Below, one piece after another: positions 1 through 8,031 of a stretch of DNA of 24,917 nt. Source of the DNA: Reyranella sp. (GTDB taxonomy: Bacteria > Pseudomonadota > Alphaproteobacteria > Reyranellales > Reyranellaceae). Where the stretch lies: positions 1-24,917 of the forward strand of contig JADHLS010000002.1 in the NCBI GenBank assembly GCA_016780605.1, read 5' to 3'. The first letter of the stretch is position 1. The number at the start of each line of letters is the position of its first letter. Both the position numbers and the translations under genes were made by a program. Under the pieces are notes generated by a model. That model was not told where the DNA came from. It worked only from the letters and a program-made list of their open reading frames with translations, and searched no databases.

Positions 1-19
1 GGCCCGCGGTCCGGCAAGA
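1..19. repeat. Partial copy of dispersed palindromic (REP-like) element
   Basis: The first 19 bases match the right-hand end of the element seen complete at 8032-8131 and 24139-24285. The rest lies outside the window. It stops a few bases before the stop codon of the minus-strand lipoprotein gene, so this copy also lies at a gene 3' end. Confidence 0.8.
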
Positions 20-24
20 CTGAT

Positions 25-798
25 CTAACGTCCTGGGATCCGGAGGTCCGTCACGCCGGAGCCGACGAAAGTCTGCGGCAGGGACGGGCGGCGGATGCCC
101 ATGTCGCGCTCGAGGTTGGCGACGCAGGACTTGGTCGCCCCTGCGAGCTCCGACCAGGTGGCGGCGCGGTCGAACTGCTGCAGCAGGCATTGGTCGAAAT
201 AGGTGTACTGATCGCCGGTGCCGCAGCCGAAGCTCACCCGGTCGGCCGCCGCCGCGGTCAGGACGATGCGATTGGCCTGGCGCATGCCCGAGCCGAGAAA
301 GACGCCGCTGTGGCAGGCCGAGACCACGACCACGGTCGGGCGCGCGCCGCAGCCCGCATCGAGGGCGCTGTCGAGCGTGCCCGGCCCGACCGTTCCGTTC
401 GCCTGCTTCAGCACGAAGCCGGTCTCGTCGCCGTGGCTGGTGATGAAGGCGAGGCAGGCCTCGCCGCCCGGCGTGCGTAGCGCGCTCGAGACATTGGCCG
501 CCGTCGCCACCGGGATGGAGGGATTGGCGCGGGGATCGGAGGTCAGCACCCTGATGTCGCGCACGCCGTGTTGCACGAGCTTGTTGCGCATGGCCGCTAC
601 GCCGTTGTCGAAGGCCGGGCTGCTGTTGTCGCCGGCGATCAGCACCGCCCGCCAGCGGTCGGCCGGCACGCCACCGTCCGGCAACATCGCCACCTGCTGC
701 GAGGCGCGCGCCGTGGGCGGTGGATCGGCAACCGCGTCAGGCGTGCAGCCGCCGACGAGAACAGAGACGACAAGAAGCGCACTCAAGCGTGCCGACAT
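25..798 (-). CDS. Caspase-like (peptidase C13 type) lipoprotein
   Basis: A 257-residue protein with an N-terminal lipoprotein signal: a hydrophobic stretch ending in V-G-G-C with Cys18 as the lipidation site. The body has the clan CD cysteine peptidase pattern: a hydrophobic strand followed by SHGDE (His122), and a second strand VVVVSACHSG (Cys162). These are the catalytic dyad of the C13/caspase-like fold. The start was chosen because it directly precedes the signal peptide; the open frame continues upstream only by chance through the neighbouring genes. It lies 20 bp after the TetR gene on the same strand and may be the last gene of that transcript. Substrate and role are unknown. Lipidation suggests it acts in the periplasm or at the outer membrane. 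The His/Cys dyad and lipobox are seen; peptidase activity is family inference. Confidence 0.8.
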   Translation of the reverse strand: MSARLSALLVVSVLVGGCTPDAVADPPPTARASQQVAMLPDGGVPADRWRAVLIAGDNSSPAFDNGVAAMRNKLVQHGVRDIRVLTSDPRANPSIPVATAANVSSALRTPGGEACLAFITSHGDETGFVLKQANGTVGPGTLDSALDAGCGARPTVVVVSACHSGVFLGSGMRQANRIVLTAAAADRVSFGCGTGDQYTYFDQCLLQQFDRAATWSELAGATKSCVANLERDMGIRRPSLPQTFVGSGVTDLRIPGR

Positions 799-818
799 GT
801 TTGCCCTCGTCGCGTCAA

Positions 819-1475
819 TCACTGAGGCTTGGCACCTACCGCACGCAGGGCCATGTCGGCATAGAGCTTCGCCATCTGCTCCTCGCCGAGCTCGCCGCCC
901 GGACCGTACCACATCGAGACGTGAGTGCACTGGTCGAGCAGCGCCATGGCGATGGCCTTGAGGTCGCGCCGGCCGTCGACCTGCGGCGGATCGAACACGC
1001 CGCGCTCGACGCCCTGGGTGAGAATGGTCACCAGGATGTCGCGGATGGCGCGGCGGCTGCGGCGGATGTCGGCGACGCGCTCCGCCCCCAGCCAGCTGAT
1101 CTCGCGGTTGGCGACCAGCGCTTCGACGCGCAGCCGGCAATGGCGCATGACATAGACGCGCACGAAAGCCGCCAGCTTGGCGCGCGGATCGTCGCCCGCA
1201 CCGGCGACGGCCTGCTGGCACACGCGCTCGAGCTCGCCCTGGGTCGAGGCGATGATGTCGTGCAGCAGCTCGTCCTTGGACTTGAAGTGATTGTAGAGCG
1301 CGCCCTGCGTCAGGCCGCAGGCCTTCATGATGTCGCGCACCGTGACCACGGGATAGCCGCGCTCGGCGAACTGCGCGAAGGCCGCCGCGCGGATCGCCTC
1401 GACCGGCGGGCGCGGATCGCGCTCGGGCGCGACCGGAACCGCCGCCAGGCGTACCGGCTTGCGCTGCTTGCTCAT
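819..1475 (-). CDS. TetR/AcrR family transcriptional regulator
   Basis: A 218-residue protein with a TetR-type helix-turn-helix at about residues 42-66 (VTVRDIMKACGLTQGALYNH followed by F-K-S-K-D-E-L). The C-terminal part is a helical ligand-binding domain of typical length with no recognisable ligand signature. Its start codon overlaps the stop of the phosphotransferase gene (ATGA at 1472-1475), so the two are probably translationally coupled. TetR regulators beside acyl-CoA-type phosphotransferases usually control fatty-acid or CoA-thioester catabolism, so it may regulate its own operon. The ligand is unknown. Confidence 0.9.
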   Translation of the reverse strand: MSKQRKPVRLAAVPVAPERDPRPPVEAIRAAAFAQFAERGYPVVTVRDIMKACGLTQGALYNHFKSKDELLHDIIASTQGELERVCQQAVAGAGDDPRAKLAAFVRVYVMRHCRLRVEALVANREISWLGAERVADIRRSRRAIRDILVTILTQGVERGVFDPPQVDGRRDLKAIAMALLDQCTHVSMWYGPGGELGEEQMAKLYADMALRAVGAKPQ

Positions 1476-2518
1476 CGCGCGCCTCCCGCCATGCCGTCGA
1501 CGATCTGCCAGGCGAGGTCGGCCGCGGGCCGCACCAGCTTGCCGGATTCGGCGGCGCGGACGTTGGACGCCGTGCCGTCGAGCGCGCGGGCATAGACGCC
1601 CTGGCGGATGCACGACACGCGGAAGAGATTGTAGGCCATATAGAATTCCCAGAGCGCCGGATCGGGCAGCGCGCGTTTCGACAGCTCGCAGTAGTGGGCG
1701 ACCATTTCCTGTTCCGTCGGCAGGGCGAGGGCCGCGAGATCATGGCCGTGGAGACCGCCCCAGTCCTTGGGCGTGCGCCACAACATGCACAGGTAGGAGA
1801 GCTCGGCGAGCGGATCTCCGAGCGTGGAGATCTCCCAGTCGATGATGCCCAGCACGCGCGGCTCTACGGCGTCGAAGATCATGTTGTCCAGCCGATAGTC
1901 GCCGTGCACCAGCACGGTCTCGTCGTTGGCCGGCAGATGCGCCGGCAGCCAATCGAGCAGCCGGTCCATCGACTCGATCTTCTCGGTTTCCGACGCCTTG
2001 TACTGCTTGCCCCAGCGCGAGATCTGCCGCGCCACGTAGCTGCCTGGCCGGCCGAAGTCGGCGAGGCCAAGGGCGACGTAGTCCACGGCATGCAGGCGGG
2101 CAAGCGTCTCGAACTTGGCGCGGTAGATGGCGAGTCGCCCTTCCTTGGGCACCTCGGGCAGGAGCGGATCCCACAGCACGCGGCCGTCGCAGTACTCCAT
2201 GATGTAGAAGGGCGTGCCGACCACGCTGTCGTCCTCGCTGAGCGCAAAGGCCTTTGGCGTGGGAACGTCGGTCTTGTTGAGGGCGGAGATCACGCGGAAC
2301 TCGCGGTCGACGGCATGGGCCGACGGCAAGAGCTTGCCCGGCGGCTTGCGCCGCAGGACGTAGCGCCGCCCCGCCCCATCGGTAAGCCGGTAGGTCGGGT
2401 TGGACTGGCCGCCCTTGAATTGCTCGGCCGTCACGGGGGCCGCGAATCCGGCGACACGCGCGGCCATGAACCGTTCGAGCGACCGCTCGTCGAAACGGTG
2501 CTTCTCCTGCACCTCCAT
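1472..2518 (-). CDS. APH-fold phosphotransferase (acyl-CoA dehydrogenase-associated type)
   Basis: A 348-residue aminoglycoside/choline-kinase fold protein. It has the nucleotide-binding start FKGGQSNPTY (residues 34-43), the catalytic loop HGDYRLDN (205-212) and the metal-binding IDWE (226-229). This subtype is often encoded with, or fused to, acyl-CoA dehydrogenases and is thought to phosphorylate hydroxylated acyl chains rather than drugs. That role is family knowledge, not shown here. The start at 2518 fits the usual distance to the first conserved block. An upstream ATG at 2572 would add 18 residues that look unlike the family, and neither start has a strong Shine-Dalgarno. It is the first gene of a likely minus-strand operon with the TetR regulator. 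Confidence 0.88.
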   Translation of the reverse strand: MEVQEKHRFDERSLERFMAARVAGFAAPVTAEQFKGGQSNPTYRLTDGAGRRYVLRRKPPGKLLPSAHAVDREFRVISALNKTDVPTPKAFALSEDDSVVGTPFYIMEYCDGRVLWDPLLPEVPKEGRLAIYRAKFETLARLHAVDYVALGLADFGRPGSYVARQISRWGKQYKASETEKIESMDRLLDWLPAHLPANDETVLVHGDYRLDNMIFDAVEPRVLGIIDWEISTLGDPLAELSYLCMLWRTPKDWGGLHGHDLAALALPTEQEMVAHYCELSKRALPDPALWEFYMAYNLFRVSCIRQGVYARALDGTASNVRAAESGKLVRPAADLAWQIVDGMAGGAR

Positions 2519-2802
2519 CGTGCCGATGTATTCCGCCCCTCGTCGCGCCACCTGAAGCCCCTGAACGGCCATTCACTTTTGCCGGAGTTTGCTCGCCCCT
2601 AAACCGGCATGCAATGTCGACCTTTGTAGTTGACCTTTGTACGCGGGCGCTGCGGTTCCTGCCTTGACGTTGGCACGGCCGTCTCGCATCTGAATTGGCG
2701 CTTGGGCAGTGGCGCGAAATTGTGGTTATTTACCGCTTGTGTCGGCCTGGGGTTTGGGCCCAACAACCGTTTCGTGAAGAGAGTAATCGCTGGGAGGCGT
2801 CG
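2519..2802. other. Intergenic region between divergent genes
   Basis: This region separates the minus-strand phosphotransferase from the plus-strand tctB gene and must hold promoters for both. A TTGACG hexamer at 2664-2669 resembles a -35 box for tctB, but no good -10 hexamer follows at 16-18 bp. No RNA gene, repeat or credible small ORF was seen. Confidence 0.5.
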
Positions 2803-3492
2803 TTGATTCGATTCCTGAGCAAGGACCTGTTGTCCGGGCTGATGTTCATCGCCTTCGGAATGGCGGCGCTGTACTTCGGCCAGAAGCTTGCCATCGGCAC
2901 GCCGGTGCGCATGGGTCCGGGCTACGTACCCCACATGCTGGCCTTCATCCTGTTGAGCCTGGGCAGCGTCGTCACGCTCGCGACCTTGTTCCGCACGGCC
3001 GACAAGCGCGAGAAGGAGCGGTACTGGATCCCGGTGGCCGCCCTATCCGTCGCGGTCTTCGTCTTCTCGCTGATCCCATGGGGCGCGAACTTCATCGCCG
3101 CGAACCTGCTGGGAGCGGGCAGCCAGACCACCTTCAAGACGATGTCGGTCCCCTTCATGATCTCGGTGATCCTGGTCCTCGACGTCGTCATCATGCTGGT
3201 CCTGATCTCGCTGTTCGGAAGGCCGGGCGCGGAGGCGGACGATCCGGTCGAGGCGCCCAAGTGGAAGCCCATCACCATGGTGACGGTCGGCATCCTGCTG
3301 TTCGCCTTCCTGTTCGAGCGCGCCGGCTTGCTGCCGTCCCTGGTGGCGCTGGTCCTGATCGCCTCGCTGGGCGGTGAGGAGTTCAAGCTGACCGAGGTGA
3401 TCGGCAACATGGTCGTGCTGACGATCCTCTGCACCGTCGTGTTCAAGGTCGGCCTCGGCATGAACATCTACATCATCAACGGCATCTGGTGA
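2803..3492 (+). CDS. Tripartite tricarboxylate transporter TctB-family protein
   Basis: A 229-residue integral membrane protein with hydrophobic segments near residues 9-26, 41-62, 74-92, 115-138, 157-171, 175-189 and 200-219. The MGPGYVP motif after the first helix is typical of TctB, the small membrane subunit of TTT transporters. The TTG start at 2803 was chosen because GGGAGG lies 5 bp upstream and the family begins right there; an ATG at 2695 would add an implausible N-terminus. TctB proteins are usually shorter (about 150-180 residues), so the central part (about 100-150) looks expanded. No tctA or tctC gene is in the window. The hmgL-like and caiB-like genes follow closely, suggesting uptake of an organic acid that they metabolise. 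Confidence 0.82.
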   Translation: MIRFLSKDLLSGLMFIAFGMAALYFGQKLAIGTPVRMGPGYVPHMLAFILLSLGSVVTLATLFRTADKREKERYWIPVAALSVAVFVFSLIPWGANFIAANLLGAGSQTTFKTMSVPFMISVILVLDVVIMLVLISLFGRPGAEADDPVEAPKWKPITMVTVGILLFAFLFERAGLLPSLVALVLIASLGGEEFKLTEVIGNMVVLTILCTVVFKVGLGMNIYIINGIW

Positions 3493-3531
3493 TACGCTGA
3501 TCGGAGGGCCGAAGCCCAAGGGAGCCGTCTC

Positions 3532-4497
3532 ATGTCCGACCTGCCCAAGCGCGTGCTGATCGCCGAGGAAGGCCCTCGCGAGGGCTTCCAGTCGGAGAAG
3601 CAGATCATCCCGGTGGCCGACAAGGTTCGCCTCATCGAGGCGCTGGCGGACACCGGCCTCAGGCACATCAACTGCGTTTCCTACGTCAATCCGAAGCGCG
3701 TGCCGACCATGGGCGACGCCGAGGAAGTCGCATCGGCCATTCACCAGAAGCCGGGCATCGAGTACAGCGCGCTGTGGCTGAACCAGCAGGGTCTCGAGCG
3801 AGCGCTGCGCGGGCCGCTGCATGTCGATGGCGGCGTACGCGTCACCGCCTCCGATACCTTCTCGCGCAAGAACATCGGCAAGTCGGTGGCTGATGCCATG
3901 GTCGAGCAGCGCATGTCGCTCAAGACCTTCAAGGACCGCGGCATGCCGGTCGAATGGGGCATCATCCTGGGCGCCTTCGGCTGCAACTACGAGGGCGAGC
4001 TTTCGACCGAGCTGATCCTGCAGCGCGTGCAGCTGGCGCTCGACGAGGCCGAGCTCGCCGGTTTCAAGCTCAAGGGCATCAAGCTCACCGACGCCATGGG
4101 CTGGGCGACACCGCGCTCGGTCGAGCGCCTGGTCGGCGCGATCCGCAACAAGTGGCCGGAGCTCGAGATCGCGCTTCACCTCCACGACACGCGCGGCACC
4201 GGACAGGCTGCCGCCTATGCCGGCCTGCGGCTGGGAGTCACCAAGTTCGATGCCTCGATCGCGGGCCTCGGCGGGTGCCCGTTCGCCGCGACCGATGGCG
4301 CGGCCGGAAACATCTGCACCGAGGATTTCGCGTTCATGTGCGAGGAAATGGGCGTCGAGACCGGGCTCGACATCGACCGCCTGATCGAGGTCGCGAGACT
4401 CGCCGAGGAGGTCGTCGGCCGTCCCCTGCCCGGCCATCTGATGCGTGGCGGCACGCTCAGGGCCGCCAAGCAGCGCGCAGCGGCAAAGGCTGCCTGA
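3532..4497 (+). CDS. Hydroxymethylglutaryl-CoA lyase family protein
   Basis: A 321-residue DRE-TIM metallolyase. Seen are the first-strand motif EEGPREGFQ (residues 12-20), the metal-binding HLHDTRGTG (from 216) and the HMG-CoA lyase signature GLGGCPFA (245-252) with the catalytic-loop Cys249. The family cleaves 3-hydroxy-3-methylglutaryl-CoA to acetyl-CoA and acetoacetate; relatives cleave other tertiary beta-hydroxyacyl-CoAs such as citramalyl-CoA, so the substrate is not certain. The start has AAGGGAG upstream at good spacing. It sits between tctB and a CoA-transferase gene (8 bp gap), which fits a route where the transferase makes the CoA ester and this enzyme cleaves it. Confidence 0.9.
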   Translation: MSDLPKRVLIAEEGPREGFQSEKQIIPVADKVRLIEALADTGLRHINCVSYVNPKRVPTMGDAEEVASAIHQKPGIEYSALWLNQQGLERALRGPLHVDGGVRVTASDTFSRKNIGKSVADAMVEQRMSLKTFKDRGMPVEWGIILGAFGCNYEGELSTELILQRVQLALDEAELAGFKLKGIKLTDAMGWATPRSVERLVGAIRNKWPELEIALHLHDTRGTGQAAAYAGLRLGVTKFDASIAGLGGCPFAATDGAAGNICTEDFAFMCEEMGVETGLDIDRLIEVARLAEEVVGRPLPGHLMRGGTLRAAKQRAAAKAA

Positions 4498-4505
4498 GGC
4501 GTTCC

Positions 4506-5690
4506 ATGGCGGGAGTTCTGGAAGGGATACGCGTTCTCGATTTCGGCCGCTACATCGCGGGCCCGTTCTGCGGCACCATGCTGGGTGACCTCGGCGCCGA
4601 GGTGATCCGCATCGAGAAGCTGGAGGGCAGCGAGGATCGCTGGGTGACGCCGGTGGCCGAGGGCGGCGAAGGCGCGATGTTCCTCCAGATGGGCCGCAAC
4701 AAGCTCGGCCTCACGCTCAATCCCATGAAGCCGGCCGGCCAGGAGATCGTAAAGAAGCTTGTGGCGGTGTCCGACGTGGTGATCGCCAACCTGCCCTACG
4801 AAGACCTCAAGCGCATGGGCATCGACTACGAGACCATCTCGGCCATCAACCCGCGCATCATTCTCGCCACCAATTCGACCTTCGGCTCCGAGGGCCCCTA
4901 CGCCACCCGGGTCGGCTTCGACACGATCGGCCAGGCGATGTCGGGCGCCATGTATCTCTCGGGCGACGGCAAGGTGCCGACACGCATGAACGCGCCGTTC
5001 GTCGATTTCAGCTCGGCGCTGCTCAGCACGGTGGGCGTGCTGGCCGCACTGATGGATCGCGCCAGGAGCGGCAAGGGCCAGAAGGTCGAGACGGCGCTCT
5101 TGCGCACGGCCATCAACATCACCAATGGCCATCTCATCGAGCAGGCGCTGCTCGATCTCAACCGCATGGCCACGCTCAACCGAGGCTTCACCGCCGGCCC
5201 CTCCGATACCTTCAAGTGCAAGGACGGCTGGATCTACGCCATGACCATCGGCCAGCCGTTGTTCGTGCGCTGGTGCAAGCTGATGGGTGACGAACGTCTC
5301 GCCAAGGACCCGCGCTTCAAGGACGACCTGGCGCGCGGCGACAATGGCGAGGCGCTGTCGGCCATCATGCAGAAGTGGTGCGACGCCAGGACGGTCAAGC
5401 AGGCGCTGGAAGAACTCGAGGCCAACCGCATTCCGGCCGGCGCGGTCTATGCGCCGCAGCAGGCGCTCGAAGATCCGCACGTGAAAGAGGCGGGATTCTT
5501 CCACCACATGGACTATCCCGGCATGACCAAGCCCGCGCCCGTGCTGCAGGAGCCGGTGAAGCTCTCGCGCACGCCGCTCACCATCCGCCGCCGCGCGCCC
5601 AGGCTGGGCGAGCATACCGACCAGATCCTGCAGGAGCTGGGCTACGACCCCGCCGCCATCAAGAAATTGCGCGCGGAACGGGTTGTGTAG
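4506..5690 (+). CDS. CaiB/BaiF (class III) CoA-transferase
   Basis: A 394-residue family III CoA-transferase of typical length. The N-terminus (LEGIRVLDFGRYIAGPFCG) and LGDLGAEVIRIEK are diagnostic. Asp167 in PFVDFSSAL aligns with the catalytic aspartate that forms the acyl-enzyme anhydride. The C-terminal RRAPRLGEHTDQIL is also typical. Members move CoA between carboxylic acids (formyl/oxalate, carnitine, succinate/malate or citramalate). Acceptor and donor cannot be read from sequence. It starts 8 bp after the lyase gene and is the likely last gene of the tctB-lyase-transferase operon. Confidence 0.92.
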   Translation: MAGVLEGIRVLDFGRYIAGPFCGTMLGDLGAEVIRIEKLEGSEDRWVTPVAEGGEGAMFLQMGRNKLGLTLNPMKPAGQEIVKKLVAVSDVVIANLPYEDLKRMGIDYETISAINPRIILATNSTFGSEGPYATRVGFDTIGQAMSGAMYLSGDGKVPTRMNAPFVDFSSALLSTVGVLAALMDRARSGKGQKVETALLRTAINITNGHLIEQALLDLNRMATLNRGFTAGPSDTFKCKDGWIYAMTIGQPLFVRWCKLMGDERLAKDPRFKDDLARGDNGEALSAIMQKWCDARTVKQALEELEANRIPAGAVYAPQQALEDPHVKEAGFFHHMDYPGMTKPAPVLQEPVKLSRTPLTIRRRAPRLGEHTDQILQELGYDPAAIKKLRAERVV

Positions 5691-5762
5691 GCTCACGCTC
5701 CCTTGATGAATTGCAGGTGATCCAACAGCCCCCTCCATCGTATGATCGACAGGGGGATTTCG

Positions 5763-6407
5763 ATGCACCGTCTCTTCGCCGCGCTTATCCTGGTCGCGGT
5801 CGGGCCCGTTACGGTATGCCGCGCACAGGACCTGCCTTACGGGCCGAACCAGTCGTTCGCCGTCTACCGCAACGGCGAGCTGATCGGTCGCCATAACCTC
5901 GCCTTCCAGCACAACGGTCGAGAGCTGACGGTCTCCGCGTCGGTCGACTTCCTGGTGAAGATGCTGGGCTTCACCGCCTATCGTTACCGCCATCGCGCCC
6001 ACGAGGTCTGGAGCGGCGATGCCTTCCAGTCGATCGCGACCCAGACCGACGACAACGGCACCCGGTATGTCGTTCGCGCCCAGCGCACCGCCGACGGCAT
6101 CGAGGTCCAACACAATTCGGGGCGTGAGATCATGCCGGCCAGCCTGCTGCCGACGTCGCACTGGAACGTCCGCCAGATCAGCCAGAAAAGCCTGCTCAAT
6201 ACCCAGAACGGCCGACAGGCAAACGTTCAGGTCACACTGCTCGGGCGCGAGAGGGTGAAGACGGCCAGCGGCTGGATCGATGCCAACCACTATCGCTATG
6301 CCGGCGACGTCACCACGGACCAGTGGTTCGACGACCGCGGCCGCTGGGTCAAGACGACATTCAAGGCTTCCGACGGATCGACGATCGAGTACATTTTGCA
6401 GGAATGA
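5763..6407 (+). CDS. DUF6134-like secreted protein
   Basis: A 214-residue protein with a Sec signal peptide (MHRLFAALILVAVGPVTVCR, cleavage probably after Ala21). The mature part is beta-rich, with a YRNGELIGRHNLAF start and an ending GRWVKTTFKASDG. It matches my recollection of the DUF6134 family of unknown function, which are exported beta-sandwich-like proteins of about 200-230 residues. The start at 5763 was preferred over 5742 because AGGGGGA lies upstream at proper spacing and the signal peptide begins there. The stop overlaps the start of the SCP2-like gene (ATGA at 6404-6407), so the two are coupled. No enzyme motif is visible. Confidence 0.75.
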   Translation: MHRLFAALILVAVGPVTVCRAQDLPYGPNQSFAVYRNGELIGRHNLAFQHNGRELTVSASVDFLVKMLGFTAYRYRHRAHEVWSGDAFQSIATQTDDNGTRYVVRAQRTADGIEVQHNSGREIMPASLLPTSHWNVRQISQKSLLNTQNGRQANVQVTLLGRERVKTASGWIDANHYRYAGDVTTDQWFDDRGRWVKTTFKASDGSTIEYILQE

Positions 6408-6778
6408 GCCCTGCCGATCGCTTCGCACGACTGCCCGACCTGCTCGATGCCGATGCCGACCTGCGGCGCCGCGGCCGCTGGGTGACGGTCGACTGCCGTG
6501 TCGATATCGGCGACCAGCCGTTCTTTCTCGGCCTCGAGAACGGCGCACTCGCCGCCTTCGAGCGCGGCGCGCGGCTGATGCGCTCCTCGGCCTTCACCGT
6601 GCGCGGCACCGACGAGGCCTGGACGCAGCATTGGCAGCCGATCCCGGCGCCGGGCTGGCACGACCTGTTCGCGCTCACCAAGCGCGGCGTCGCCTCGATG
6701 GAGGGTGACTTCCGGCCACTGTTGCAGAGCCTGCAGTTCTTCAAGGATCTGCTGGCCCTGCCCCGCCGGGAAAACTGA
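6404..6778 (+). CDS. SCP2-like (sterol carrier) domain protein
   Basis: A 124-residue protein resembling the SCP2 lipid-binding fold: an early strand pair (WVTVDCRVDIGDQPFFLGLENG), a middle FTVRGTDEAW, then PGWHDLFALTKRG and MEGDFRPLLQSLQFFKDLL. This order of a strand, a W-containing helix and a terminal hydrophobic helix is usual for bacterial single-domain SCP2 proteins. They bind lipids or acyl-CoAs, and no catalytic residues are expected. It overlaps the DUF6134 gene by 4 bp and lies 2 bp before the alpha/beta hydrolase gene, so the three likely form one operon. The family assignment is by pattern only. Confidence 0.65.
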   Translation: MSPADRFARLPDLLDADADLRRRGRWVTVDCRVDIGDQPFFLGLENGALAAFERGARLMRSSAFTVRGTDEAWTQHWQPIPAPGWHDLFALTKRGVASMEGDFRPLLQSLQFFKDLLALPRREN

Positions 6779-6780
6779 GC

Positions 6781-7635
6781 ATGGCGCCGGTTCTCGATCC
6801 CATGATCGGCCGCTACGTGCGGCTCAAGATCGATGGTGTCGACCACCGTATCTATTTCGAGGAGGCGGGGCCCGAGGACGGCGGCGGAATCCCTCTGGTC
6901 TGCCTGCATACCGCCGGCGCCGACGGCCGGCAGTACCGCCATCTGATGGCCGATCCCGAGGTCACGTCGCGCTTTCGCGTGCTCGCCTTCGACATGCCCT
7001 GGCACGGCAAATCGACGCCGCCCGATGGCTGGGAGAAGACCGAGTATCGCCTGACGACGGCGTCCTACACCGCCGCCATCCGCGCCTTCTGCCGCGCGCT
7101 GGAACTCGATCGGCCCGTCGTCATGGGCTGCTCGATCGGCGGGCGCATCGTGCTCAATCTCGCGATCGCGCATGCCGCCGAGTTCCGCGCCCTGATCGCC
7201 CTCGAGGCCGCCGATTTCCAGCAGCCGTGGTACGACACCGCCTGGCTGCACCGGCCCGACGTCCATGGCGGCGAGGTCTGCGCCGCGCTGGTCTCCGGGC
7301 TGATCGCACCGCAGGGTCCGCCGGCGAGCCGCCACGAGACGCTGTGGATGTACATGCAGGGCGGCCCGGGCGTGTTCAAAGGCGACCTCTACTTCTATCG
7401 CGTCGACGGCGATCTGCGCGAGAAAGTGAAGACCATCGACACCAAGGCCTGCCCGCTCTATCTGCTGACCGGCGAGTACGACTTCTCGTGCACCGCCGAG
7501 GACACGCTGCGCACCGCCGCGCAGATCCCCGGAGCGCAGGTTACGATCATGAACCATGTCGGCCACTTCCCGATGAGCGAGCATCCGGCGAAGTTCCGCG
7601 AATACATCCTGCCCGTGCTGGCGCAGATCTTCTAG
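6781..7635 (+). CDS. Alpha/beta hydrolase
   Basis: A 284-residue alpha/beta hydrolase with an oxyanion-hole region CLHTAGADGRQ, a nucleophile elbow GCSIGG (Ser118), a likely acid Asp234 in LLTGEYD and a catalytic His262 in NHVGHFPMSEHP. The D-M-P-W-H-G-K-S loop after strand 4 is typical of the C-C bond hydrolase/esterase group (MhpC-like). The true substrate cannot be deduced. It is the third gene of a tight cluster after the DUF6134 and SCP2-like genes, suggesting a hydrophobic ester or acyl substrate, which is inference. A frameshifted DUF3592 gene begins 8 bp after its stop. Confidence 0.9.
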   Translation: MAPVLDPMIGRYVRLKIDGVDHRIYFEEAGPEDGGGIPLVCLHTAGADGRQYRHLMADPEVTSRFRVLAFDMPWHGKSTPPDGWEKTEYRLTTASYTAAIRAFCRALELDRPVVMGCSIGGRIVLNLAIAHAAEFRALIALEAADFQQPWYDTAWLHRPDVHGGEVCAALVSGLIAPQGPPASRHETLWMYMQGGPGVFKGDLYFYRVDGDLREKVKTIDTKACPLYLLTGEYDFSCTAEDTLRTAAQIPGAQVTIMNHVGHFPMSEHPAKFREYILPVLAQIF

Positions 7636-7643
7636 TCCAGGCG

Positions 7644-8029
7644 ATGACGACGGCGGCCCTTCTGGTCATCGGCGCCGCCGTGACGCTGCTGAGCGGCCAT
7701 GCGCTCTGGTGCGCGGTCAAGCTGCCGCTGATCGGGCGGCACGCCGAGGGCGCCCTCATCGGCTGGAAGCGAACCTTCCACGAGAAATATCTGCGCACGG
7801 GCCACCACGTCGTCTCGCGGCGATACTTCCCGGTGGTGGCGTTCGAGGCGACGGACGGCTCACGCCATACGGCACGCTGGGTTACGATCAGAAGCCGGAC
7901 TGGCCAGCCGGCCGGCGCTTCGCCGCCGGCAATCCGAACGATGCCACCATCGATCCGCTGTCGCCGACCTGGGTTTTCTTCGCCGTGTTCCTTGTTGCGG
8001 GCGTTGTCGTCTTGGTGTCCGCGTTTTGA
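7644..8029 (+). pseudogene. DUF3592-like membrane protein, frameshifted
   Basis: Two frames together encode one protein. From ATG 7644 the first frame gives an N-terminal membrane helix and then YFPVVAFEATDGSRHT. After about 7860-7878 the sense continues in the -1 frame as LGYDQKPDWPAGRRFAAGNP and then DPLSPTWVFFAVFLVAGVVV to a stop at 8027-8029. DUF3592 proteins have this layout: helix, P-V-V-x-F strand with a D-G turn, a D-P-x-D-A-x-I-D stretch and a final helix. The step is what a one-base deletion would cause. It may be a real inactivation or an assembly error. It follows the hydrolase gene by 8 bp. Confidence 0.75.
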
Positions 8030-8031
8030 TC

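Noticed and set aside
25..1743. A 572-codon minus-strand frame spanning the lipoprotein and TetR genes
   Set aside because: Only the last 257 codons are a real protein with a signal peptide; the upstream part is another frame of the TetR and phosphotransferase genes and is R/A/P-rich.
3043..4437. Long minus-strand frame of 464 codons opposite tctB and the lyase gene
   Set aside because: It is antisense to two well-supported genes and is an H/D/Q/R-rich, low-complexity shadow caused by high GC.
5677..5701. GGAAC-N16-CGCT before the DUF6134 gene, similar to an EcfG box
   Set aside because: The -10 is CGCT, not CGTT, and the -35 lies inside the CoA-transferase coding end; one mismatch in a four-base box is not enough.
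4215..6548. Minus-strand frame of 777 codons opposite the CoA-transferase and DUF6134 genes
   Set aside because: It has the composition of a GC-driven antisense frame, no domain, and crosses several real gene borders.
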